Of a DNA stretch of 64,000 bases, positions 8,468-15,648 are shown piece after piece. The first letter of the stretch is position 1; each line of letters opens with the position of its first letter. Location: the NCBI RefSeq assembly GCF_003545815.1, contig NZ_PDUW01000008.1:62001-126000 (forward strand). Direction: 5' to 3'. The DNA comes from Pusillimonas caeni (lineage in GTDB: Bacteria; Pseudomonadota; Gammaproteobacteria; Burkholderiales; Burkholderiaceae_B). The translations under genes were made by a program, and so were the position numbers. The notes below the pieces were generated by a model. It did no database searches. It had not been told where the DNA came from and saw nothing but the letters and a program-made list of their open reading frames with translations.

Positions 8468-9450
8468 TGTGAAGCCTCGATGAATTGATTCGTGTACAGC
8501 TCTTCGACCGGCGCGGCCTTGTCAACAATGCCCTGGGCCACGTAGAAGTCCTGGACGGCCGCCAGGCGCTCGGGGTCCATCTTGCCCGGCACGGCCTGGT
8601 TGGCGTACACGTATTTGTTGTACAGACGGAAGACCTCGCGCATTTCGTCGACACGCTCTTTGTGCGCGGGAACCGCTTCGATGTAGGCTTTGAGCGCCGT
8701 CTCGGGGTCTTTCATGATCAACTCCATGCCCTTGACCGTGGCGCGCACGATGCGCTGGATGAGCTGGGGATTGTTCTTGATGGTGTCGTCCGACGCGATC
8801 ATGGCCTGAGCCATGCTGTTGAAGCCCTTGGCGGGATCCATCAGATGCACCTTGCCGCCGTTCTGGCGCACGGTGGCGACCCAGTCGGGCACGGCGGCCA
8901 TGGCGTCGGCCTTGTTCGAGGCGAACAACTGCCACACACCTGCGGGGCCCGCCGCCTGGATCTCGGCGTCGTTGCGCGTGAGCTTGGCTTTCTGCATGGT
9001 GCCCAGCAGCGAATAGTAGGTGGTGTCGGTGTAGGCCATGACCGTGATGGTCTTGCCCTTGAGCTGTTCGGGCTCGTCGATGGGCGCGTTCTCGTGCGAT
9101 GCGATCAGGGTGAGCGAACCCGCGCCCATGAGCGCGACTGCCTTGACCGGCACGCCGTTGGCGCGCACGATGATGGGCGTATCGCCGATGGCGCCGCCGA
9201 TGGGGGCGTTGCCCGCGCCGACCTGCTTGGCCACGTCGACGCCGCCCTTGCCCGAGACGAAAGTGACGTCAAGGCCTTCGTCCTTGAAGTAGCCTTGCTG
9301 CTGGGCGATGAGCCAGGGCGCGAATGCGGGCAGGTTCTTGGGCGCCGGCAGCAGGTAGGTGATGGACTCGAGCTTGTCGGCCGACAGCGCGGGGGCCGAG
9401 GCCATCGAGACACATGCTCCGAGCATGACGGCGGTGAGTAGTTTCTTCAT
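8464..9450 (-). CDS. ABC transporter substrate-binding protein, NMT1/SsuA type
   Basis: 328-residue periplasmic binding protein. The signal peptide covers about residues 1-24 (MKKLLTAVMLGACVSMAS, cleavage near ALSA-DK). The mature part has the NMT1/THI5-like layout: LLPAPKNLPAFAPWLIAQQQ, GYFKDEGLDVTFVSGKGG, and a later GKTITVMAYTDTTYY hinge segment. The start has AGGAGAA seven bases upstream. It lies between the ATPase and permease genes in one importer operon. The gap to the ATPase gene is 88 bases, the largest in the operon apart from the one before the aldehyde dehydrogenase, and could hold a processing site or internal promoter. Confidence 0.93.
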   Translation of the reverse strand: MKKLLTAVMLGACVSMASAPALSADKLESITYLLPAPKNLPAFAPWLIAQQQGYFKDEGLDVTFVSGKGGVDVAKQVGAGNAPIGGAIGDTPIIVRANGVPVKAVALMGAGSLTLIASHENAPIDEPEQLKGKTITVMAYTDTTYYSLLGTMQKAKLTRNDAEIQAAGPAGVWQLFASNKADAMAAVPDWVATVRQNGGKVHLMDPAKGFNSMAQAMIASDDTIKNNPQLIQRIVRATVKGMELIMKDPETALKAYIEAVPAHKERVDEMREVFRLYNKYVYANQAVPGKMDPERLAAVQDFYVAQGIVDKAAPVEELYTNQFIEASQ

Positions 9451-9538
9451 TATGTTCTCCTGAGTCTGGGATTTTTATTTGCTGGTGTGATGAGGCTTGT
9501 AAGCCGGTACGACGTTACTTCGGACTTGCATGTGAAAA

Positions 9539-10369
9539 TCAGTGAACCGCGGCGTCTTCGTCCTTGCCTATCTTCAGCAGATCCATCAGCCGTCCCTGCA
9601 GGGGGCCGATCTCTGGAAGCTTGCGGCGCTGCAATGGGTTGTCCCGCAGCGGCAGATCGACGATGATTTCTTCGATGATGGTGCCCGGACGCTCGCTCAT
9701 GACCAGCAGCCGGTCCGACAGGGCAATGGCCTCGACCAGGTCGTGGGTGATGAACAGCGCCGTCTTGCCGTTCTCGGCCAGCGATTGCGCCAGGTCCTGC
9801 TGAAGAATCATCTTGGTCTGGGCGTCCAGGGCCGAAAACGGTTCGTCCAGCAGCATGACCTGGGGGTCCACCGCCAGGGTGCGGGCCAGGGCCGCGCGCT
9901 GGCGCATGCCGCCCGACAATTGATGGGGGTAGTTCTTTTCGTAGCCCTTGAGATGGCATTTGCGCAGCAGCTCGTTGGCGACCTTGAGCCGTTCCGCTTT
10001 GGCCACGCCGGCTATTTCCAGGCCCAGCGCGACATTGTCCTCGATGGTGCGCCATTGCATGAGCAGGTCTTTTTGCAGCATGAAGGCGACTTCGCGCACT
10101 GGCTTGGTGACACGCTTGCCCGCAACGTAGACCTCGCCCGAGGTGGGAGCATACAGCCCCGAACCCATGTTGAGCAAAGTGCTCTTGCCACAGCCCGAGG
10201 GGCCGATGATGGACACGACCTCGCCCTTGGCGATGGACAGCGATATATTGGACACTGCGGGGCGCAGCTGGCCGGTCTTGGGATCGGCGAATGATTTGCC
10301 GACGTTTCTGAATTCGATCTCAACCATAGGGGGCTGGCTCCTTGACTCTGATTGCACCGCATCGTGCAC
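9539..10369 (-). CDS. ABC transporter ATP-binding protein, SsuB/TauB type
   Basis: 276-residue ATPase of the nitrate/sulfonate/taurine importer class. Walker A GPSGCGKST, Q-loop MLQKDLLMQW, signature LSGGMRQR, Walker B VMLLDEPFSALD and switch ITHDL are intact. The start is uncertain: the longest reading uses GTG, while the ATG of MVEIEFRNVGKSF 14 codons later is where related ATPases begin; neither has a strong ribosome site. It is the first gene of the leftward operon and faces the divergent Rieske operon across an AT-rich promoter region. It powers import by the binding protein and permease encoded immediately downstream. Confidence 0.93.
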   Translation of the reverse strand: MHDAVQSESRSQPPMVEIEFRNVGKSFADPKTGQLRPAVSNISLSIAKGEVVSIIGPSGCGKSTLLNMGSGLYAPTSGEVYVAGKRVTKPVREVAFMLQKDLLMQWRTIEDNVALGLEIAGVAKAERLKVANELLRKCHLKGYEKNYPHQLSGGMRQRAALARTLAVDPQVMLLDEPFSALDAQTKMILQQDLAQSLAENGKTALFITHDLVEAIALSDRLLVMSERPGTIIEEIIVDLPLRDNPLQRRKLPEIGPLQGRLMDLLKIGKDEDAAVH

Positions 10370-10402
10370 TGGCGCCCGCGGACGCCTTGCACAAAGCCCA
10401 CC

Positions 10403-10441
10403 AAACGTTTTATATATGAACTGACGTTTTGTGAATTAAAC
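10403..10441. promoter_or_regulatory. Tandem operator-like repeats
   Basis: Two head-to-tail copies of a related motif, ACGTTTTATATATGAAC (from 10405) and ACGTTTTGTGAATTAAAC (from 10424), about one turn pair of the helix apart (19 bases). They share ACGTTTT and a final A-A-C. They lie 34-72 bases upstream of the ATPase gene start, overlapping its probable promoter. The same motif recurs near the Rieske promoter and upstream of the flavin monooxygenase gene. A site for one of the three IclR regulators of the locus is the natural guess. Confidence 0.5.
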
Positions 10442-10570
10442 AAACTTTAATTCCTGGCTCAGGTGTGTTGTATTAGGGATATCCCTTGGTTCAGGAACTT
10501 ACGCTACTAAATTCTAGGGTTTCTACTAATAGTGAGCGGTGCAGGTCTAGACCTAAACTTTTAATCAATA

Positions 10571-10593
10571 AAACGTTGTTTAATATATGGAAC
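10571..10593. promoter_or_regulatory. Third operator-like motif copy before the Rieske operon
   Basis: AAACGTT, then an AT stretch with TATATG, then GAAC: the same head, middle and tail as the copy at 10403-10421, with four extra bases in the centre. It lies 77-99 bases before the first gene of the rightward operon. Seen in sequence; the link to a regulator is inference. Confidence 0.45.
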
Positions 10594-10669
10594 AAACGGC
10601 TTGCCCATGTCGCGACAGGGCCGCCGTGCTTTTTCGTTTCATATTTCATAAGAGCCGGCTGGAGAACCC

Positions 10670-10993
10670 ATGTCGTCCGATGCAAGCACTTTACTGACGA
10701 TCTTCCTTAAGCACGATCAGTCCAACAACCTGGACATGATTCAATCCAAGCTCAAGGCCAGCCAGTGGTGGGACCGCTTTCCGCCCCAGGGCGTCGAAGT
10801 GGTGTCCTGGACGGTCGCCATGGGTTTCGGCCAGATCGTCACGCTGCGCGTGCCGGTCGACCTCATCCCGGCCGTCAACGTCGAGCTCGAGCGTTCGGCC
10901 TGGGGTGTATTCAGCACCGAATGCTTTCCTACTTACGATTTCGTGCCCGTGCGCGAACGCATCAAAGAACGTGTCAAAAACGGAGGTCAGTAA
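10670..10993 (+). CDS. Small unrecognised protein, first gene of the Rieske operon
   Basis: 107 residues; I do not recognise a family. The GGAGAA nine bases before ATG is a good ribosome site. The sequence alternates strands and helices (LLTIFLKHD, helix NLDMIQSKLKASQWWDRF, VEVVSWTVAMGFGQIVTLRVP, helix VNVELERSA, VFSTECFPTYDF), which is compatible with a ferredoxin-like or dimeric alpha-beta barrel fold of about 90 residues. There is no signal peptide or membrane segment. It lies two bases before the next small gene and two genes before the oxygenase. Possible roles are an accessory subunit, a lyase or isomerase of the barrel type, or a substrate carrier. These are guesses from fold shape only. 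Confidence 0.75.
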   Translation: MSSDASTLLTIFLKHDQSNNLDMIQSKLKASQWWDRFPPQGVEVVSWTVAMGFGQIVTLRVPVDLIPAVNVELERSAWGVFSTECFPTYDFVPVRERIKERVKNGGQ

Positions 10994-10995
10994 AA

Positions 10996-11220
10996 ATGTC
11001 CCAGCTGTATCTGCAACCCCATCAAGCCCGCAAGCGGGAACCCACCGCCTACGAGAACCTGCTTGGCGATTCGCTGGAGCGCGCCTTCACCGCGGACATC
11101 GTCGAACTGGAAGGCCTGGTCGCCTACCTGAACGACCACGGTCCCCAGCCTCAAGAAACCTCCCAGATGTGGACGGCCGAGCTGCTTGCCGCCGAACTCA
11201 AGCGTCTGGGCGCCGACTGA
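10996..11220 (+). CDS. Small helical protein preceding the Rieske oxygenase
   Basis: 74 residues with GGAGG ten bases upstream of ATG. It begins MSQLYLQPHQARKREPTAYE and is mostly predicted helix (SLERAFTADIVELEGLVAYLNDHG, then MWTAELLAAELKRLG). The C-terminal half looks like a short helix-turn-helix of the kind annotated in some oxygenase operons as recombinase-like, but DNA binding is not shown by the sequence. The ATG follows the upstream stop by two bases and the gene ends 19 bases before the oxygenase, so the three are co-expressed. A role in oxygenase assembly or as a small subunit is possible. Function is unknown. Confidence 0.72.
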   Translation: MSQLYLQPHQARKREPTAYENLLGDSLERAFTADIVELEGLVAYLNDHGPQPQETSQMWTAELLAAELKRLGAD

Positions 11221-11239
11221 ACCATCAAGGAAAGCCACC

Positions 11240-12256
11240 ATGACGACCAATCCCTCCGACGTCGAAGTCGAAAAAGTCCTCGCCAACGGCATACAGAACC
11301 GCTGGTACGCCATCTGCCCCTCGCACTTCGTTCAGCAGACTCCGGTATCCCTGCGCCGCCTGGGCCACAAGATCGTGCTTTGGCGCGACGCGGACGGCAC
11401 ACCCTACGCCCTCGAAGACCATTGCCCCCACCGCGGCGCCCCGCTTTCGGCCGGCATTCCCCTGGGCAACCGCATCGCCTGTGGCTACCACGGGGTCGAG
11501 GTGAACTGCAAAGGCACCGTCATCGCAGTTCCGGGCAGCCCGGGCTGCAAACTCGAAGGCTCGCGCCCCACGCTGGCCTTCCACGTCAAAGAAGCCCACG
11601 GCGCCCTCTTCCTGTACAACTCGTACACCAACATCGATGAGCCGCCTCCGCTGGTGCTGCCCGAAGAGCTCACCTCGGACGAATACGAAAAATTCCTGTG
11701 CTACCTCGAGTGGGACGTCGACTATCGCTACGTGCTGGACAACGTCATGGACCCCATGCACGGCACCTTTCTGCACAAACAGTCGCACAGCATGGCGGCG
11801 GGCGCGCGCGCGGCCAAGTTCGAGCTGCGCGACACCGAGCACGGCTTCTCTTTTGAAAAAGCCGCGCAGCGCGACGTCAATTTCGACTGGACCGAGTTCG
11901 CCGACACCGGCATCCATTGGGCGCGGCTGGACATTCCTTATCCCAAGAGCGGCGGCCCCGGCGGCAGCTTCGGCATTGCGGCCTTCGCCACGCCCATGCA
12001 GGACGGCAAATCGGCCGTGTTCTTCTGGCGCAACCGCAAGGTCTCGGGCTGGGAGCGCGACTCGTGGCGCTTCCTGTACAAGAACCGTCTCGAAGCGCGC
12101 CACTGGGACGTGGTGGAACAAGACCGCGTCATACTCGAAGTGATGGAGCCCGACGCCAACAAGCGCGAGCATCTGTACCAGCACGATGTGGCCGTCACAC
12201 GCCTGCGCCGCAGCTTGCGCCAGCTTGCCATCGAACAACTCAGCGGCAAGAACTAG
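11240..12256 (+). CDS. Rieske non-heme iron oxygenase, alpha-subunit type
   Basis: 338-residue terminal oxygenase that would hydroxylate or demethylate an aromatic or related substrate using O2 and electrons from a reductase. The N-terminal Rieske domain has Cys62-x-His64 and Cys81-x2-His84 in CPHRGAPLSAG and CGYHG for the 2Fe-2S cluster. The catalytic domain has the mononuclear iron motif DNVMDPMHGTFLH with His174 and His179, bridged by Asp167 or Asp171. The length is in the range of three-component or phthalate-type monooxygenases with a single subunit. AAGGAAAG precedes the ATG; an upstream in-frame start would lie inside the previous gene. No ferredoxin or flavin reductase is encoded anywhere in the window, so electrons must come from elsewhere. 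Confidence 0.94.
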   Translation: MTTNPSDVEVEKVLANGIQNRWYAICPSHFVQQTPVSLRRLGHKIVLWRDADGTPYALEDHCPHRGAPLSAGIPLGNRIACGYHGVEVNCKGTVIAVPGSPGCKLEGSRPTLAFHVKEAHGALFLYNSYTNIDEPPPLVLPEELTSDEYEKFLCYLEWDVDYRYVLDNVMDPMHGTFLHKQSHSMAAGARAAKFELRDTEHGFSFEKAAQRDVNFDWTEFADTGIHWARLDIPYPKSGGPGGSFGIAAFATPMQDGKSAVFFWRNRKVSGWERDSWRFLYKNRLEARHWDVVEQDRVILEVMEPDANKREHLYQHDVAVTRLRRSLRQLAIEQLSGKN

Positions 12257-12257
12257 C

Positions 12258-12710
12258 ATGCACACCTGGACGCCCGTCAAGCGGGTCGTGGTGCCCGACG
12301 CGACCGAACCGCCCAACGCCACATGGTCCAACTGCCTGGTGTTGGGCAACGAAGTCATGATGTCGGGCGTCACTGCCCATCCCGCCGTGGACGCATCCGG
12401 GCAGGCCCTGTCCACCGAGGCGCAGGGCCGGCGCATCCTGGAGCGCATCGATGCCACCATGCGGGCGGCGGGCGGCACGCGCGGCAATGTCTACAAGCTG
12501 GTGGTCTACCTTACCGATATCGCCGACAAAGAAGCAGTCTCGCGGCTGCGCGCCGAATTTTTCGGGCCGGTCTATCCGTGCTCGACGCTGGTCCAGGTCG
12601 GCGCGCTGGCCTTTCCGGGCCTGACGATCGAAATCGACGCCTTCGGGCGCCTCGACTGTGACGTGGCGCAAGCGATGCAGTATTATCCGGGCCAGTATTA
12701 TCCAGGCTAG
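12258..12710 (+). CDS. RidA/YjgF family protein with duplicated C-terminal tail
   Basis: 150-residue member of the RidA (YjgF/YER057c/UK114) family, which hydrolyses reactive enamines and imines to ketones plus ammonia. The core blocks VMMSGVTAHP, RILERIDATMRAAGG, VYKLVVYLTDI and the barrel end PCSTLVQVGALAFPGLTIEIDAFG are present; the Arg normally found just before the last strand is not, so deaminase activity is uncertain. The family is usually about 130 residues; the extra tail ends in a perfect five-residue repeat, QYYPGQYYPG. It follows the oxygenase by one base. A RidA beside an amino acid dehydrogenase-like gene suggests that an imine forms in the pathway. Confidence 0.9.
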   Translation: MHTWTPVKRVVVPDATEPPNATWSNCLVLGNEVMMSGVTAHPAVDASGQALSTEAQGRRILERIDATMRAAGGTRGNVYKLVVYLTDIADKEAVSRLRAEFFGPVYPCSTLVQVGALAFPGLTIEIDAFGRLDCDVAQAMQYYPGQYYPG

Positions 12711-12730
12711 GCCTGTTAGCGTTAACAGGC
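12711..12730. terminator. Hairpin directly after the RidA gene
   Basis: Perfect 8-base inverted repeat GCCTGTTA / TAACAGGC with a 4-base loop, starting on the first base after the stop codon. There is no T run, so it may be a weak terminator, an mRNA-end stabiliser or an operator for the IclR gene that starts 48 bases further on. Confidence 0.5.
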
Positions 12731-12777
12731 CCTAGGCGCCGCCCATGCGGCGCGCCGTGGCAACAGGGAACGCAGGC

Positions 12778-13584
12778 ATGAGCAGCAAGGACACTTCCAA
12801 GTATTCCGTACCCGGCCTCGAAAGAGGCCTGCGGATACTGACCGAATTCACACGACGAACCCCCACGCTGACCGCGCCCGAGCTCGCGCGTCGCCTGGAC
12901 GTGCCCCGCACCACCGTGTTTCGCCTGCTGGTCACGCTCGAATCGCTGGGCTTCGTCGAAAAAGCCAACAACGGGCGCGAATACCAGTTGGGCACCGCGG
13001 TGCTCAAGCTGGGCTTCGAATACCTGGCCTCGCAGACGCTGACCGAATTGGGACGCCCCATACTCGAACGCCTGCGCGACGAACTCAATTACTCGGCCAA
13101 CCTCGTCATACGCGACGTCCGCGACGTCGTCTACGTACAAAAAGCCGCTGCCGGCTCCATCTTTACCAGCTCGGTGCACATCGGCACCCGGCTGCCCGCC
13201 CACGCCACCGTGCTGGGCAGGGTTCTGCTCAGCCACCACAGTCTGCACGCCTTGCGCGCCCTCTATCCCGAAGAACAGCTGCAGCCCTACGGCCGCCATA
13301 CACCGCCCACCGTCGAAGCGCTGTACCAGTTGCTCAAGGCGGACAGGGAACGGGGCTACGTCATCGCCGAAGGTTTTTTCGAATCCAATATCTCCACCGT
13401 CGCCGCGCCGGTCTTCAACCAGGAAGGCCTGGTGGCGGCGGCCCTGAGCATTACCGTGCCCGACGCCAGGATACCCGAGCCGCAACGCCAGGCGCTGATA
13501 GACAGCGTGGTGGCCGCCGCGGCCCAATTGTCGGAATGCCTGGACTACCGCGCGCCCGCCTCAACCGCCCGCCACGCGGGATAG
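12778..13584 (+). CDS. IclR-family transcriptional regulator, end of the Rieske operon
   Basis: 268-residue IclR-type regulator: winged helix-turn-helix near residues 15-70 (LTAPELARRLDVPRTTVFRL) and C-terminal effector domain from about residue 85. It closely resembles the regulator embedded in the leftward operon (shared YxVPGLERGLRIL and TELGRPIL), so the two look like paralogues. I prefer the ATG of MSSKDTSKYSVPG, where relatives begin; an ATG 11 codons upstream exists. Its 3' end overlaps the convergent third IclR gene by 24 bases. It probably controls the divergent promoter region at 10.4-10.6 kb. Confidence 0.93.
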   Translation: MSSKDTSKYSVPGLERGLRILTEFTRRTPTLTAPELARRLDVPRTTVFRLLVTLESLGFVEKANNGREYQLGTAVLKLGFEYLASQTLTELGRPILERLRDELNYSANLVIRDVRDVVYVQKAAAGSIFTSSVHIGTRLPAHATVLGRVLLSHHSLHALRALYPEEQLQPYGRHTPPTVEALYQLLKADRERGYVIAEGFFESNISTVAAPVFNQEGLVAAALSITVPDARIPEPQRQALIDSVVAAAAQLSECLDYRAPASTARHAG

Positions 13585-14343
13585 GTCACGGGCCGCCTGC
13601 ACCACGCCCTGCTGCATGCGTTCGCGCAAGCTGGAATCCGCGTCGAACAACGGCTGAGGCGCGACCACGCTGAGCGCCGCCACCGGCCTGCCGCCTCCCG
13701 CCTTGACGGCGGCCGCGCAGGCGTTGATGCCGGCCTCGTAACCCGAAAAGCTCCAGGCGTGGCCCTTGCTGCCGTCCTCTTCCAGCTGCTTGGCGAACTG
13801 GACCGCATCCATGCGCGCGGCGCTTTGCTTGTCGGACTCGCCGTCGCGCCAGGCCGACCACAGGCGCTTGACCTCGCCATCGTCGAGCTGGGCCAGCATG
13901 GCACGGCCCGGGGCGGTCAGAAAGGCCGGCACCCTGCTGCCGACGCGGATGTGGCTGACCAGGCCGCCTTCGGGCATTTCGCGATGCACATAGACCACGT
14001 GGTAGCCTTCCAGCACGACCAGATAGGCCGACACCCCGAGCTCTCGTGAAAGCCGCTCGACCATGAGCCGGCCCTCTCCCAGCAGATCGACCGAGCCCAG
14101 CGCCGAAGCGGCCAGGGTCAGGAAAGCCATGCCGACCCGATGCCCGCCTTGCGGCAGCCGTTCGATCAGGCCTTCGTGCTCGAGCGTAGCAAGCAGGCGC
14201 ATCACCGTGACGCGATTGACGTCGATCAGGCGGCCGACCTCGCTGAGGTTGCCCGTGTTGCCGCCCTCGGCAATGTAGCGCAGCAGCCGCATGCCGCGCA
14301 TGACCGGCGTGACAAGGCCCTTTGCGGCATCCTGTTCAGACAT
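13561..14343 (-). CDS. IclR-family transcriptional regulator, distinct subgroup
   Basis: 260-residue IclR-type regulator, clearly less similar to the other two than they are to each other. The helix-turn-helix segment is GNLSEVGRLIDVNRVTVMRL (about 32-51). The effector domain includes VYVHREMPEGGLVSHIRVGSRVPAFLTAPGRAML. It lies downstream of the flavin monooxygenase gene on the same strand after a 111-base gap and is convergent with, and overlaps, the second IclR gene. It is the likely dedicated regulator of the monooxygenase, whose promoter holds a palindrome. Confidence 0.92.
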   Translation of the reverse strand: MSEQDAAKGLVTPVMRGMRLLRYIAEGGNTGNLSEVGRLIDVNRVTVMRLLATLEHEGLIERLPQGGHRVGMAFLTLAASALGSVDLLGEGRLMVERLSRELGVSAYLVVLEGYHVVYVHREMPEGGLVSHIRVGSRVPAFLTAPGRAMLAQLDDGEVKRLWSAWRDGESDKQSAARMDAVQFAKQLEEDGSKGHAWSFSGYEAGINACAAAVKAGGGRPVAALSVVAPQPLFDADSSLRERMQQGVVQAARDLSRVAGG

Positions 14344-14454
14344 GACGCCCTCCCGTGTTCTTGATTGTGGACATGACGCGCCCCATTCATTTCGAGCATG
14401 GCGCCCCGCCCTGGGCCTGCTGACGCTGAAAATTTAGCGTCGGCAGGCCTCAGT

Positions 14455-15585
14455 TCATTTCAGGGGCGCCGACCAAGCGTCGTAATCATAGACCCAATCG
14501 GCGTTGCCGCCCTCTTTGAGCCAGGTGTTGCTGCGCGAAGCGATCTGGATGCGGCTGGTGCGTTCGAGGCGCGCATTCTGGTATGCCGTCCAGGCTTGCT
14601 GCAGGCTATCGAAGCTCGGCTCGGCGATGCAGCGCGCCAGCACCACCGCGTCTTCCACCGCCTGGCCGGCGCCCTGAGCCATGAAGGGCATCATGGGATG
14701 GGCCGCATCGCCAAGCAGGACGAGATTGCCTTGGTACCAGTGCGGCAGAGGGTCGCGTATATACAGCGCCGACTTCAACACCTCGGTGCAGGCATTGAGG
14801 CGCGCGCGCGCATCCGCATGGAAGTCGCTGTAGATCTCCTTGAGCTCGGCCACATCGCCGGGCGCGGTCCAGGATTCCAGCTGCCATTCGGGCTGGGGCG
14901 TGGTGGCGAAGATGAAGATGTCCTTGCCTTGATTCAAGGGAAAGGACACCACCTGCACCTCGGGCCGGTCGCCCCACCATTTGGTGAAACAGTCCAGATC
15001 GACGCAGCCCACCAAGCGATCGGCCGGCACCACGGCGCGATAGGCTACCACGCCGGTGAACTGCGGCTGCTCGGGCCCCAGCATGGCGGTGCGGACCACC
15101 GAATGGATGCCGTCGGCGCCCACCAGCGCATCCACCGTCTCGCTGCTGCCGTCGGCGAAGTCCAGCCGGACCTTGCCGTCGACCTGCTCGATGCGCACCG
15201 CCTTCTTGCCCAGCTTGATGCAATCGGCCGGCACCGCCGCTTCGAGGGCGGTCAACAGGTCCGCCCGATGCATGGTGAGCTGCGGCGCGCCGTATTTTTC
15301 TTCGGCGGCGCTGGACATGGCCAGACGGGAGGTTTCCTCGCCGGTATAACCGTCGCGGCTGATGCGGAAGGCGGGCCGTGCAGCCGTTTCGCGCAGGGCG
15401 TCGCCGACACCCAGGCCGTCCAACGCGCGCACGGCGTTGGGAGTAAGGTTGATGTCGGCGCCGACGCGTGCAAACTGGGGGGCCTGTTCGAAGACGACGA
15501 CGCGCTGGCCGAGCTTGCGAAGTGCAATGGCCGCCGCCAAGCCGCCGATGCCGCCGCCGCAGATGCCGATGAGGGGTGTGTTCAT
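14455..15585 (-). CDS. FAD-dependent aromatic monooxygenase resembling 6-hydroxynicotinate 3-monooxygenase
   Basis: 376-residue class A flavoprotein hydroxylase, using NAD(P)H and O2 to hydroxylate (and possibly decarboxylate) an aromatic acid. The N-terminal FAD loop is GGGIGG at 10-15, DALVGADGIHS is the DG motif, and LVLLGDAAHPMMPFMAQGAGQAVEDA binds the FAD ribityl chain. Several stretches resemble Pseudomonas NicC as I recall it: SRDGYTGEETSR, YGAPQLTMHRADLL and the C-terminal WVYDYDAW. That gives a hydroxypyridine- or salicylate-type substrate. AAAGGA precedes the start. The upstream region carries the palindrome GTTCATTTATGAAC. It is separated from the main operons but shares an operator-like motif with them. 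Confidence 0.9.
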   Translation of the reverse strand: MNTPLIGICGGGIGGLAAAIALRKLGQRVVVFEQAPQFARVGADINLTPNAVRALDGLGVGDALRETAARPAFRISRDGYTGEETSRLAMSSAAEEKYGAPQLTMHRADLLTALEAAVPADCIKLGKKAVRIEQVDGKVRLDFADGSSETVDALVGADGIHSVVRTAMLGPEQPQFTGVVAYRAVVPADRLVGCVDLDCFTKWWGDRPEVQVVSFPLNQGKDIFIFATTPQPEWQLESWTAPGDVAELKEIYSDFHADARARLNACTEVLKSALYIRDPLPHWYQGNLVLLGDAAHPMMPFMAQGAGQAVEDAVVLARCIAEPSFDSLQQAWTAYQNARLERTSRIQIASRSNTWLKEGGNADWVYDYDAWSAPLK

Positions 15586-15629
15586 GACTTGATCCGTCCT
15601 TTGGTTCGTTTCTTCCGTTGTCTGCTTTT

Positions 15630-15648
15630 GTTCATTTATGAACGTTAT
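15630..15648. promoter_or_regulatory. Palindromic operator before the flavin monooxygenase
   Basis: GTTCATTTATGAAC is a 6-base inverted repeat around TT, and it continues into GTTAT, so the whole reads GTTCAT-AT stretch-ACGTT. That matches the reversed motif copies at 10403-10421 and 10571-10593. On the leftward strand TATACAT lies just upstream and can act as -10, so a protein bound here would cover the transcription start. Repressor site is the natural reading. Confidence 0.55.

Larger units (their letters stand above)
10370..10669. other. Divergent AT-rich control region of the two catabolic operons
   Basis: This 300-base gap is visibly AT-rich against its surroundings and contains no credible gene. 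It separates the leftward ABC/catabolic operon from the rightward Rieske operon, so it must carry both promoters. It contains a tandem pair of related 17-20-base motifs near the left promoter and a third related copy near the right one, annotated separately. TATATA and TAATATAT runs could serve as -10 elements, but I cannot assign -35 boxes with confidence. A GGAGAA ribosome site precedes the right-hand start. Confidence 0.75.

Noticed and set aside
10486-10710. Short open frames in the divergent promoter region.
   Set aside because: They overlap probable promoters and operator motifs and the start of a well-supported gene in another frame.
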